Positions 1 to 8,794 of a stretch of DNA of 9,479 nucleotides are shown piece by piece. The number at the start of each line of letters is the position of its first letter. The first letter of the stretch is position 1. Made by a program: the position numbers and the translations under genes. Under the pieces are notes generated by a model. It was not told the origin of the DNA and ran no database searches. It saw only the letters and a list, made by a program, of their open reading frames with translations. The DNA is from Gallionellaceae bacterium (GTDB lineage: Bacteria > Pseudomonadota > Gammaproteobacteria > Burkholderiales > Gallionellaceae). The DNA lies in assembly GCA_030646595.1 (NCBI GenBank), contig JAUSKS010000088.1:1-9479 (forward strand), written 5' to 3'.

Positions 1-103
1 TGGCCACTATGGGTGCCGGAGTAGTAGATGTTTCTTTAGTAGGGGTGCTGCATGCAGCCAGCATCAAGGGCAATAGCAATATTAAAACTTTGCGCATGTT
101 CAT
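1..103 (-). CDS. Lipoprotein, N-terminal part (cut by window edge)
   Basis: Only the first 34 codons are in the window. The translation begins MNMRKVLILLLPLMLAACST: a short positive N-terminus, a leucine-rich hydrophobic core and a lipobox L-A-A-C with the lipidated cysteine at residue 18, followed by a Thr/Pro-rich linker. This is a signal-peptidase II lipoprotein signal, so the product should be anchored in the outer membrane or periplasm. The start at 103 is chosen because AAGGA (minus strand, 115-111) lies 7 nt upstream and overlaps the rodA stop; an ATG two codons later (97) is possible. It follows rodA by 10 nt, so it is probably the last or next gene of the same operon. In related bacteria the gene after rodA is often rlpA or mltB, both lipoprotein cell-wall hydrolases. 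The visible part cannot decide between them, so no symbol is given. Confidence 0.75.
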   Translation of the reverse strand, partial: MNMRKVLILLLPLMLAACSTPTKETSTTPAPIVA

Positions 104-113
104 GTAGACATCC

Positions 114-1211
114 TTAGGTTTTAACCAGTTTCTGGTGGGTATGGATACTCATCAAAATCCCAAAGCCCATCATCAGCGTCACCAGCGAGGTACCGCCATA
201 GCTGATAAGCGGCAAGGGTACGCCCACCACGGGCAGAATGCCGCTCACCATGCCCATGTTGACGAAAGTATAAGTAAAGAACGTAAGCGTGATGCTACCC
301 GCCATCAGGCGCGTAAAATAAGTTGATGCGTTGGCAGTAATGACAAAGCCACGCACGATGACCATCAGATACAGCCCCAGCAGGATCAGGTTACCGAATA
401 AACCAAATTCTTCCGAGTACACCGCAAAAATAAAATCAGTAGTGCGTTCTGGCAAGAAATCGAGATGGGATTGGGTGCCATTCAAGTAGCCCTTGCCGAA
501 TATTCCGCCGGAACCCATGGCTATGGTGGCTTGGATTGTATGGTAACCGTGACCGAGTGCATCCTGCATAGGGTCTATTAAGGTACGAATACGTTGCCGC
601 TGATAGTCATGCAACACAGACCATAGCATGGGCGCACTGGCTAAGGCAGCAATCAATAAGGCCAGCATCACGCGCCAGCTAAGTCCAGCCAGAAACAACA
701 CATAAAATCCGCTGGCAGCAATCAACATGGTCGTACCCAGATCAGGCTGACGCGCGATCAGAAATACGGGCACCAGCAACAACAAGGTAGCGATGAAATA
801 ATTTTTGAGGGTCAGCGTGGCTTCGTGTTTTTCGAAATACCAGGCCATCATCAGTGGCACGGCAATTTTTAATAACTCTGAAGGCTGTATGGTGGTCATG
901 CCGATATCCAGCCAGCGTCGTGCACCATGACTGATTTCGCCAAATAGCGCCACCGCAATCAGCAATACTACGCCCAGCACATAAACTGGCAGCGCAGTGC
1001 GCATCAAATAATGCAGCGGCATATTGGCCATCAGCCACAGCACACAGAAGGCCACCAGCATATTGGTCAACTGCCCACCCACCCGGCCCCAGTTACCATC
1101 GCTGGCACTATACAATACGATTAAGCTGATCAGCATTAGCAGGCCCAGTTCGGCCATCAATATGGGATCAAGATGGAGAATGAAGCGCTGCCACAAGCGT
1201 CGTCTAATCAT
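114..1211 (-). CDS. rodA: Peptidoglycan glycosyltransferase RodA (SEDS family)
   Basis: A 365-aa polytopic inner-membrane protein with about ten hydrophobic segments, the usual length for RodA. RodA polymerises lipid II into glycan strands for lateral-wall growth in partnership with PBP2. SEDS hallmarks are visible: RRWLDIGMTTIQPSEL at about 98-113, RQPDLGTT near 154-161, GSGGIFGKGYLNGTQSHLDF at about 233-252, PERTTDFIFA near 254-263 and PLPLISYGGTS close to the C-terminus. By alignment with E. coli RodA, Asp259 in the PERTTDF motif is the essential catalytic-site aspartate. The start ATG overlaps the mrdA stop by 8 nt, which suggests translational coupling with its partner transpeptidase. 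FtsW is the alternative SEDS protein, but the PBP2 neighbour and lack of a division cluster argue for RodA (also called mrdB). Confidence 0.97.
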   Translation of the reverse strand: MIRRRLWQRFILHLDPILMAELGLLMLISLIVLYSASDGNWGRVGGQLTNMLVAFCVLWLMANMPLHYLMRTALPVYVLGVVLLIAVALFGEISHGARRWLDIGMTTIQPSELLKIAVPLMMAWYFEKHEATLTLKNYFIATLLLLVPVFLIARQPDLGTTMLIAASGFYVLFLAGLSWRVMLALLIAALASAPMLWSVLHDYQRQRIRTLIDPMQDALGHGYHTIQATIAMGSGGIFGKGYLNGTQSHLDFLPERTTDFIFAVYSEEFGLFGNLILLGLYLMVIVRGFVITANASTYFTRLMAGSITLTFFTYTFVNMGMVSGILPVVGVPLPLISYGGTSLVTLMMGFGILMSIHTHQKLVKT

Positions 1212-3102
1212 TTTCTACTCCCGCTTCATCTACCACAGGCAGTGGCTTGGGTATCTTGCCTAACAAATAGTAATCCAATACTTTGCGGGCAATAGGTGCA
1301 GCAGTTGAGCTGCCATGCCCGCCATTCTCGACCAGTACTGTCAATGCAATCCTGGGTTGCTGTGCCGGAGCAAAGGCTATAAACCACGCATGATCACGAT
1401 GTCGTTCCAATACCTGGCTCTCAATATATTTTTCACCTTGCTTCATGCCTATTACTTGGGCTGTCCCGGTTTTTCCTGCTATCTCATAGGGCGCACCTGC
1501 GCCTGCCTGTGCGGCAGTGCCTCCAGGCTGGGTGACGGCGACCATTGCACGTTTTACCAGAGCCAAATGTTCACGGTTAAGATTAAGATCGAACTCGGGT
1601 TCGGTGCCTAAAGATGTTGACTCCCCGGTTTTAGAACTTTTTATTTCGCGCACCAGATGCGGGTGGTAAGCCACGCCATCATTGGCCAAGGTTGCCGTGA
1701 AATAAGCCAGCTGCAATGGCGTGACCAGATTGTATCCCTGCCCTATCCCTACCGACACGGTGTCGCCGGCATACCACTTCTGGTTATAGCGTTTCTGCTT
1801 CCATTCTTGTGAGGGCACCAGGCCGGATACTTCGCCTTCCATATCTATGCCGGTTTTTTTGCCGAAACCAAACTGTGACAAAAAACTGTGGATGTTATCA
1901 ATGCCTAATTCGGTAGCCAGACCGTAATAATAAGTGTCACAGGAAACCACGATGGATTTGAATAAATCCACGCTGCCATGGCCGCCCTTTTTCCAGTCGC
2001 GGTATTGATGGCTGCTACCGGGCAAAGTATAGTAGCCCGGATCGCTGATGGTGTAACTGGGTGTACGCTTGTTGTAATACAGCGCGGCCAGTGCCATGAA
2101 AGGTTTGATGGTGGAACCGGGCGGATATTGCCCGCGCAAGGCACGATTGTTGAGCGGCACATCGGGCGAATCATTCAGCTCGCTCCAGCTTTGTTCATCA
2201 ATGCCATCTATGAATAAATTGGGATCGTAGCCGGGCTTGCTGACAAAAGCCAGAATCTCGCCATTGTTGGGATCTATGGCTATCAGCGCACCGCGATAAT
2301 TGCCGAAAGATTTCTCGGCCACCTCCTGCAATTTGGCATCCAGCGTCAGCACCAGGCTGTTGCCGGATACCGGGGGGGTACGGGATAACACGCGTACACC
2401 GCGCGCGCCTGCATCCACTTCCACTTGTTCGATTCCAGTTGTGCCATGCAATTCATTTTCGTAACTTTGCTCGACACCGGTTTTTCCTATGTAATCAGAA
2501 CCGCGATAATTGGCCGCATCTTCAGTATTTTCCAGTTGCTGAATTTCGCTTTCATTGATACGCCCGATATAGCCGATCAAATGAGAAGTCTGTTCGTGAA
2601 AAGGATATTCCCGAAACAAGCGCGCCTTGATTTCTATGCCGGGAAAACGATAGCGTTGCGCTGCAAAACGGGCTACTTCCTCATCGCTTAAACGGCTGCG
2701 TATAGGCAGGCTTTCAAAATTTTTACTTTCTACCAATAGTTTCTTGAAACGCTTGCGATCCTTGGGCTGAATATCCACCAGCTTGGCCAGCTCATCAATC
2801 ACCGCTTCCATGTCATTTACTTTGCTGGGCGTAATTTCCAGGGTGTAGCCGGAATAATTGTGGGCCAGCACCACGCCATTGCGATCCAGTATCAGACCGC
2901 GATTAGGCACAATGGGCACGATGGAGATACGGTTATTTTCCGCCAGGGTTTGGTAATGGCTGTGTCGTATTGCCTGTAAATAAACAAAGCGCGTCAGCAA
3001 CAGAAACAGCATGACCAGCACAAAAATTAAACTGAGTACCAGGCGCAGCCGGAAGTAATAAATTTCGCGTTGGTGATTTTTAAGCTCGACGCGACGATTC
3101 AT
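1204..3102 (-). CDS. mrdA: Penicillin-binding protein 2, elongation transpeptidase
   Basis: A 632-aa class B penicillin-binding protein, almost the same length as E. coli PBP2. It cross-links peptidoglycan during cell elongation and activates RodA. A cytoplasmic tail is followed by one membrane anchor (about residues 19-41), the pedestal domain (about 60-240, with the PNRGLILDRNG motif at 66-76), then the transpeptidase domain. The catalytic motifs are all present: S330-T-I-K333 (SxxK, nucleophile Ser330 as in E. coli PBP2), S387-C-D389 (SxN-type motif) and K544-T-G-T. The start ATG overlaps the mreD stop as ATGA, and the 3' end overlaps rodA by 8 nt. It is the target of mecillinam-type beta-lactams in relatives. 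No truncation or missing catalytic residue is seen. Confidence 0.97.
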   Translation of the reverse strand: MNRRVELKNHQREIYYFRLRLVLSLIFVLVMLFLLLTRFVYLQAIRHSHYQTLAENNRISIVPIVPNRGLILDRNGVVLAHNYSGYTLEITPSKVNDMEAVIDELAKLVDIQPKDRKRFKKLLVESKNFESLPIRSRLSDEEVARFAAQRYRFPGIEIKARLFREYPFHEQTSHLIGYIGRINESEIQQLENTEDAANYRGSDYIGKTGVEQSYENELHGTTGIEQVEVDAGARGVRVLSRTPPVSGNSLVLTLDAKLQEVAEKSFGNYRGALIAIDPNNGEILAFVSKPGYDPNLFIDGIDEQSWSELNDSPDVPLNNRALRGQYPPGSTIKPFMALAALYYNKRTPSYTISDPGYYTLPGSSHQYRDWKKGGHGSVDLFKSIVVSCDTYYYGLATELGIDNIHSFLSQFGFGKKTGIDMEGEVSGLVPSQEWKQKRYNQKWYAGDTVSVGIGQGYNLVTPLQLAYFTATLANDGVAYHPHLVREIKSSKTGESTSLGTEPEFDLNLNREHLALVKRAMVAVTQPGGTAAQAGAGAPYEIAGKTGTAQVIGMKQGEKYIESQVLERHRDHAWFIAFAPAQQPRIALTVLVENGGHGSSTAAPIARKVLDYYLLGKIPKPLPVVDEAGVEND

Positions 3103-3614
3103 AGCTGATCAGAATTGGCGCGGGGATGGCGCAGGGCCTGTAGTAACAGGGTTAACGGTGCCCATAGCAAAGTTGCCACCACGCAGCCAATAAAATATTC
3201 CCAGGCAACATAGCCGCGTAATTGCCAGTGAACCATGGCATAAACAATATAAGAAATTAGCAACAACGGAAAAATCTGCATGGTTTGCTGGCGCAGATCG
3301 AACATCTGTACCCGCCGGTGCAACACGATTCCGCCAAAGGCCAATACCGAATAGGCCAAGGCATGTTGCCCAAATAAACTGGCGTCTGCCACATCGGCCA
3401 GGATGCCGACCATCCACGCCATGCCTATGCCGACCCGATAAGGTTTATGCGTACACCAATACAGCAACACCAAGGCCACAAAATCTGGCCGTATTGCCAA
3501 CCAGATGCCATGCCAAGGCAGCCAATTCAGTAATAGCGCTACCAGCAGGCTGGCCGCAATAAAGAAACCGCTAACCGGCAGCAGGAATTCCTGACTCTTG
3601 GGAAGATAGCTCAC
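3099..3614 (-). CDS. mreD: Rod shape-determining membrane protein MreD
   Basis: A 171-aa, strongly hydrophobic protein with about five membrane segments, typical of MreD. The conserved stretch GILADVADASLFGQHALAYS (about residues 70-89) corresponds to the family's G-x-L-x-D-x-x-x-x-x-x-x-G-Q-H-A-L signature. MreD bridges MreC and the PBP2/RodA pair in the inner membrane. The start codon is GTG (3614-3612), overlapping the mreC stop as GTGA, and the gene end overlaps the mrdA start by 4 nt, so its translation is probably coupled to both neighbours. Sequence conservation in this family is low, so the assignment rests on topology, the QHAL motif and the gene order. Confidence 0.93.
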   Translation of the reverse strand: MSYLPKSQEFLLPVSGFFIAASLLVALLLNWLPWHGIWLAIRPDFVALVLLYWCTHKPYRVGIGMAWMVGILADVADASLFGQHALAYSVLAFGGIVLHRRVQMFDLRQQTMQIFPLLLISYIVYAMVHWQLRGYVAWEYFIGCVVATLLWAPLTLLLQALRHPRANSDQL

Positions 3615-4522
3615 GGATTCCTCCGCTTGTCTTTTTTAAGCTTGACGGTTGTCGGCGTTTCTTCTCCGGCCAGTGGCCGTTCTGGTATCGGGGGCAAGCC
3701 AGATAAAATTAATAATTGACGATGTTTGCCCACTCCGGCCAAGGGCGTACATTGGATGCGCGCAAAAGGATAGGCAGGGTCGCGTTCAATACTGCTCACG
3801 CTGGCCACCGGCAAGCCTGGTGGGTAAGTGCCATCAATACCTGAGGTCACCAGCACATCCCCTTGTTGGATATCCGAACTGATAGGCATATAGCGCAGCG
3901 CCAAATCCCCTGTGCCAGAGCCGAACACCACTGCGCGCAAACCATTGCGCAAAATTTGCACGGGTACTGCGTGATCCTTGTCAGTAATCAGGGTGACTTC
4001 ACTCAAGGCAGGATAAGTACGGGTTACCTGGCCGACGATACCGCTATCATCCATGACAATTTGGCCAGCCAGCACATTAGCACTCATCCCTTTGTCCACT
4101 AACATCTTGCGTTTAAAAATATCACGCTCGACATATACAATCTCGGCCAATTGCATGGGGTAGTTGGCTTTCTGCTGCACCTGCAACAGGCTGCGCAAAT
4201 GCGCATTCTCTAACTGTAATACTTGTAATTGTTGTAATTGCGCGCCATCCAGCAAGTGCTGCTGGGTCATTTGGGCATTGCTGCGCACCAGCTCGGTCTG
4301 GGTAACGATATAAGCGCTGGTCCCATGCCAGACCTCACTTGGCCAGGTGGCTACCCGCTGCAAAGTATGGATGGGAATGGAAAGAATAACGCGGGCAAAC
4401 TCAAGATATTTGTAACGAGCATCTACAAACATCAGCAACACCGACAACAGCGCAAAGAAAATCAAGCGTACCGAAGCGCTGGGGCCGCGATTAAAAAAAC
4501 GGAAGGATTGGGTATGTTCCAT
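3611..4522 (-). CDS. mreC: Rod shape-determining protein MreC
   Basis: A 303-aa bitopic protein. It has a short cytoplasmic N-terminus, one membrane segment at about residues 18-34, a Gln/Leu-rich coiled coil at about 75-118 and the periplasmic beta-barrel domains from about 123 to 275, ending in a basic tail. MreC connects cytoplasmic MreB to PBP2 and activates the elongasome. The start is supported by the NRGPSASVRLIFF stretch at residues 11-23, which resembles the usual N-terminus of proteobacterial MreC. No Shine-Dalgarno sequence precedes this start: the 35 bases upstream are the pyrimidine-rich (in the transcript) arm of a palindromic repeat element. The gene ends in a 4-nt overlap with mreD. 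Confidence 0.95.
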   Translation of the reverse strand: MEHTQSFRFFNRGPSASVRLIFFALLSVLLMFVDARYKYLEFARVILSIPIHTLQRVATWPSEVWHGTSAYIVTQTELVRSNAQMTQQHLLDGAQLQQLQVLQLENAHLRSLLQVQQKANYPMQLAEIVYVERDIFKRKMLVDKGMSANVLAGQIVMDDSGIVGQVTRTYPALSEVTLITDKDHAVPVQILRNGLRAVVFGSGTGDLALRYMPISSDIQQGDVLVTSGIDGTYPPGLPVASVSSIERDPAYPFARIQCTPLAGVGKHRQLLILSGLPPIPERPLAGEETPTTVKLKKDKRRNP

Positions 4523-4524
4523 GG

Positions 4525-4647
4525 TCAGGTGTCAGGGATCAGGTGTCAGGAATCAGGATGGTTGTCGCCGCTGTGCGGCGCAAATTTAATAGGCGGCACA
4601 GCCGCACAAAAACCCTGATTCCTGATTCCTGACACCTGATTCCTGAC

Positions 4648-4648
<1 letters not shown>
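4525..4648. repeat. Palindromic element of inverted heptamer arrays with two GC hairpins
   Basis: This 124-bp element fills the gap between mreB and mreC. The left arm (4525-4559) is five tandem copies of the 7-mer TCAGGNN (tg, ga, tg, aa, at). The right arm (4614-4648) is five copies of the complementary CCTGANN (tt, tt, ca, tt, cc). In the best register 21 bases pair perfectly (4538-4558 with 4620-4640), and other registers pair with few mismatches. Between the arms are two GC hairpins with 3-nt loops: CGCCGC/TGT/GCGGCG at 4566-4580 and GCGGC/ACA/GCCGC at 4593-4605. They are also largely complementary to each other, separated by an AT-rich spacer. The element begins inside the last base of the mreB stop codon. 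It resembles a dispersed REP- or MITE-like intergenic element, but only one copy is in this window, so dispersal is inference. There is no U-tract after either hairpin, so it is not an obvious intrinsic terminator. Confidence 0.85.
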
Positions 4649-5814
<1,166 letters not shown>

Positions 5815-5846
5815 TCACCACCACTTTAAATAAAGCATATTAGGCT

Positions 5847-6134
5847 ATGTCCCTCACTCTAGACGATGTCCACAAAGTCGCCCGTTTGGCGCGGCTGGCC
5901 GTAAGCGCCGAGGAAGCCCAACTTGCGCAAAGCCAATTGACCAATATTTTTGGGCTGATTGCGGAAATGCAGGCCGTTGATACGCAAGGCGTAGCGCCGA
6001 TGTCGCATGCCCAGGATGTTACCCAGCGCCTGCGTGAAGACAAAATAACCGAAACTAATCAGCGCGAACTATTGCTATCCCTTGCACCACAAGTTGAAAA
6101 AGGGCTATATCTGGTTCCACAAGTCATCGAATAA
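5847..6134 (+). CDS. gatC: Asp/Glu-tRNA amidotransferase subunit C
   Basis: A 95-aa protein, the usual GatC length. It starts [20 protein letters not shown], the family's helical N-terminal motif, and ends in the typical LVPQVIE. GatC is the small subunit that wraps around GatA and GatB and stabilises the complex that converts misacylated Glu-tRNA(Gln) and Asp-tRNA(Asn) to Gln-tRNA and Asn-tRNA in the cytoplasm. Its first codon is set by family alignment. The upstream TAGG at 5841-5844 is only 2 nt away and is a poor ribosome binding site. It is the first gene of the operon and lies 11 nt before gatA. Confidence 0.96.
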   Translation: MSLTLDDVHKVARLARLAVSAEEAQLAQSQLTNIFGLIAEMQAVDTQGVAPMSHAQDVTQRLREDKITETNQRELLLSLAPQVEKGLYLVPQVIE

Positions 6135-6145
6135 AAGCACTTATC

Positions 6146-7600
6146 ATGTTTAATTCCAGTTTGCAGCAGCTAGCCGCTGCCTTGCACAGCAAAAAAATTT
6201 CCAGCATTGAGTTGACTCAATTATTTCTTGATCGCATCGCTGCGCTCAACCCTAAGCTCAATGCTTACATCACGGTCAACCCGGAGCTGAGTCTGGCCCA
6301 GGCCCGTGCCGCCGATGTCCGTATCGCGGCAGGCAAAGCGGTAGCATTGACCGGCATTCCCATTGCCCAAAAAGATATTTTTTGCGCGCAAGGCTGGCGT
6401 ACTACTTGTGGCTCGAAAATGCTGCACAATTTTATTGCGCCTTACGATGCGCACGTCATTTCACAATTCAACCAGGCTGGCGCAATCAATCTGGGCAAGA
6501 CCAATATGGACGAATTCGCGATGGGCTCCAGCAATGAGACTTCGTATTTCGGCCCGGTGAAAAACCCTTGGGACGATAGCAAAGTCCCCGGCGGCAGTTC
6601 CGGCGGCACCGCCGCCGCCGTGGCCGCGCGCCTGTGTGCGGCAGCTACCGGCACCGATACTGGCGGCTCCATCCGCCAACCTGCCGCGCTGTGCGGCATC
6701 TCCGGCCTCAAGCCCACCTATGGCGTGGTGTCGCGCTACGGCATGATCGCCTTTGCCTCTAGTCTGGATCAAGCGGGGCCGATGGCGCGCAGTGCCGAAG
6801 ATTTGGCGCTGCTGCTGAATGTCATGGCGGGATACGATGAACGTGATTCAACCAGCTTGCCACGCGCTACGGAAGACTATGCGCGCGATCTGGGCAAGTC
6901 ACTTGCCGGATTACGTATAGGCCTGCCCAAGGAATTTTTTGCGCAAGGCTTGAGCAATGAAGTTGCCCAAGCAGTGGAGGCCGCCATTGCCGAATACAAA
7001 AAACTGGGTGCAACTGTAGTTGACATCAGCCTGCCCAACTCGCGCCTGTCTATTCCGGTGTATTACGTGCTGGCACCGGCAGAAGCGTCGAGCAATCTCT
7101 CGCGCTTTGATGGTGTGCGCTATGGTTACCGTGCGCCGGAGTATGGCAACTTGGCCGACATGTATGAAAAAAGCCGCGCCCAAGGTTTTGGCGCGGAAGT
7201 AAAGCGCCGTATCATGATAGGCACGTATGTGTTATCGCACGGCTATTACGACGCCTATTATTTACAGGCGCAAAAAATACGCCAACTGATTGCACAGGAT
7301 TTTGTCGAGGCTTTCCAGCACTGCGATGTCATCATGGGGCCGACCACGCCCACCACCGCTTTTAATCTGGGCGAAAAAGGCGACGACCCGGTGCAGATGT
7401 ATTTGTCCGACATTTATACCATCGCCGTCAACCTCGCCGGCCTGCCCGGTATGTCCATCCCGGCAGGATTTGGCAGCAACAACATGCCCATAGGTTTGCA
7501 AATCATTGGCAATTATTTTGATGAGGCGCACATGCTGAATGTGGCACATCAATATCAGCAGGTGACGGACTGGCATTCACAAGTGCCACAAGGAATTTAA
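6146..7600 (+). CDS. gatA: Asp/Glu-tRNA amidotransferase subunit A (amidase)
   Basis: A 484-aa amidase-signature protein of normal GatA length. It hydrolyses glutamine (or asparagine) and channels ammonia to GatB, which amidates the mischarged tRNA. The Ser-cisSer-Lys triad is complete: Lys75 in [10 protein letters not shown], Ser150 in VPGGSSGG and Ser174 in [13 protein letters not shown]. The spacing equals that of S. aureus GatA (K79, S154, S178). Further conserved blocks are [16 protein letters not shown] (117-132) and [11 protein letters not shown] (188-198). The C-terminus, ending in [11 protein letters not shown], looks native, so the genes inserted downstream have not damaged it. The ribosome binding site is weak (AAAG about 8 nt upstream), suggesting coupling to gatC. 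A three-gene cassette separates it from gatB. Confidence 0.98.
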   Translation: MFNSSLQQLAAALHSKKISSIELTQLFLDRIAALNPKLNAYITVNPELSLAQARAADVRIAAGKAVALTGIPIAQKDIFCAQGWRTTCGSKMLHNFIAPYDAHVISQFNQAGAINLGKTNMDEFAMGSSNETSYFGPVKNPWDDSKVPGGSSGGTAAAVAARLCAAATGTDTGGSIRQPAALCGISGLKPTYGVVSRYGMIAFASSLDQAGPMARSAEDLALLLNVMAGYDERDSTSLPRATEDYARDLGKSLAGLRIGLPKEFFAQGLSNEVAQAVEAAIAEYKKLGATVVDISLPNSRLSIPVYYVLAPAEASSNLSRFDGVRYGYRAPEYGNLADMYEKSRAQGFGAEVKRRIMIGTYVLSHGYYDAYYLQAQKIRQLIAQDFVEAFQHCDVIMGPTTPTTAFNLGEKGDDPVQMYLSDIYTIAVNLAGLPGMSIPAGFGSNNMPIGLQIIGNYFDEAHMLNVAHQYQQVTDWHSQVPQGI

Positions 7601-7608
7601 GGTTAGCC

Positions 7609-7824
7609 ATGCCTTGGCCTGATGATTACATTCTATATTCCATCAGCGTGGAGGATATACGTCGGGTCGCTAAAGAAGAGCATTTCCGTGAGCTTACGGA
7701 TGCAGAAATCAAACAGATTGGCGATAAGCTTGGAGATTATATCGGGTGGTATGATGCAGCCTTAATGGCTATTGGGGAGGTTGCGCCTGATGCTGCCAAT
7801 ACCAAGGAAGAAGACGATGAATAA
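7609..7824 (+). CDS. Small acidic protein of unknown function, first gene of the R-M cassette
   Basis: A 71-aa protein that I do not recognise as a named family. It starts MPWPDDYILYSISVEDIRRV. The visible parts are two likely amphipathic helices (about residues 14-26 and 30-47, with LTDAEIKQIGDKLGDYIGWY) and an acidic tail ending KEEDDE. There is no obvious helix-turn-helix, metal site or membrane segment. TAAGG (7598-7602), which includes the gatA stop, lies 6 nt before the ATG, so the gene looks translated. It starts 8 nt after gatA, and its last 8 bases contain the methyltransferase start (ATGAATAA). That overlap ties it to the R-M pair. It could be a regulator, an accessory factor of the methyltransferase or endonuclease, or unrelated cargo; a classic C controller would be expected to show a clear HTH. 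Confidence 0.75.
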   Translation: MPWPDDYILYSISVEDIRRVAKEEHFRELTDAEIKQIGDKLGDYIGWYDAALMAIGEVAPDAANTKEEDDE

Positions 7825-8794
7825 GCCAAGTGATATACCCAGCTTTACTATTTCATCTGCTTTCTCAACCTCTAAACAAGCAGTTTTGTTTGAAGGAGAT
7901 TGCCTCAAATTGCTGTCAAAAATACCGAACGACAGCATGCGTTTGGTCATTACTTCCCCCCCTTACAATCTTGGAAAATCTTATGAGCGCAAGGGGGACT
8001 TGGAAAAATATCTGGCTTGGCAGGACAAAGTAATTGCAGAGTGTATTCGCGTCCTTCATCCAGAGGGGAGTATTTGTTGGCAAGTGGGCAATTATGTGCA
8101 TGAGGGTGCCATCGTTCCTCTTGATATTGCTCTGTACCCCTCTTTTGCGCAACGCGGTTTGAAATTGCGCAACCGAATTGTTTGGCATTTTGAGCATGGC
8201 CTACATTGTTCTCGTCGCTTATCTGGGCGGCACGAAACCATCTTGTGGTTCACAAAATCAAATAGCTATTTATTCAATTTGGATCCTATTCGGGTGCCTC
8301 AAAAATATCCCGGCAAGAAGTATTTCAAAGGCCCCAAGGCTGGGCAATACTCATGTAATCCACTTGGTAAAAATCCAGGGGACGTATGGATCATTCCAAA
8401 TGTTAAAAATAATCATGTGGAAAAAACATTGCATCCTTGCCAGTTCCCGGTCGAACTGGTGGAGCGCTTGGTATTGTCAATGACTAAAGAAGGTGATTGG
8501 GTTCTGGATCCATTTGCCGGAGTAGGCTCCTCTCTTGCCGCTGCGCTCAAACATGGAAGGCGGGCGGTTGGAGCAGAATTGCTTTCAGAATATTGCAAGA
8601 TTGCCAGAGAGCGGATGCAGCAAGGGACAAGCGGGTTCCTGAAGTCGCGTCCCATGAATCAGCCAGTTTATGACCCAGCCAAAGCAGGCCGTTCCCTGAC
8701 TACGTATCCAGCAAGCCAAGCGCAGACGGCCAAACAACTCCGTTTGTTGGACAGCGGCAAGAAAAAATACGAGGTGACGCATGAAGATCGTTGA
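7817..8794 (+). CDS. Type II DNA methyltransferase, beta class (probably N4-cytosine)
   Basis: A 325-aa amino-methyltransferase that transfers methyl from S-adenosylmethionine to DNA and protects host sites from the adjacent endonuclease. Catalytic motif IV, TSPPY (46-50), precedes the SAM-binding motif I, DPFAGVGSS (231-239), which is the beta-class order. The middle, including LSGRHETILWFTK (135-147), should carry target recognition, and HPCQFPVELVERLV (206-219) fits motif X. SPPY is more usual in N4-cytosine enzymes, although N6-adenine enzymes with it exist. The start at 7817 is chosen because AAGGAAG (7804-7810) lies 6 nt upstream and the next gene organisation fits; an upstream in-frame ATG at 7772 lacks this. 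A tail of about 55 residues follows the last motif. The local sequence is AT-richer than gatA (about 37% GC in 7861-7920 by hand count), consistent with acquisition by transfer. Confidence 0.92.
   Translation: MNKPSDIPSFTISSAFSTSKQAVLFEGDCLKLLSKIPNDSMRLVITSPPYNLGKSYERKGDLEKYLAWQDKVIAECIRVLHPEGSICWQVGNYVHEGAIVPLDIALYPSFAQRGLKLRNRIVWHFEHGLHCSRRLSGRHETILWFTKSNSYLFNLDPIRVPQKYPGKKYFKGPKAGQYSCNPLGKNPGDVWIIPNVKNNHVEKTLHPCQFPVELVERLVLSMTKEGDWVLDPFAGVGSSLAAALKHGRRAVGAELLSEYCKIARERMQQGTSGFLKSRPMNQPVYDPAKAGRSLTTYPASQAQTAKQLRLLDSGKKKYEVTHEDR

Noticed and set aside
4566..4605. Rho-independent terminator after mreB
   Set aside because: The GC hairpins have no following U-tract on the minus strand. The downstream genes lack an obvious promoter and belong to the same pathway, so read-through is expected.
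7772..7816. Earlier methyltransferase start at 7772, adding 15 residues
   Set aside because: It lies deep inside the 71-aa gene. The ATG at 7817 has a good AAGGAAG ribosome binding site and a typical ATGAATAA overlap.
7609..7824. Classic C-protein controller of the R-M system
   Set aside because: The 71-aa product shows no helix-turn-helix pattern, and no C-box-like repeats precede it.
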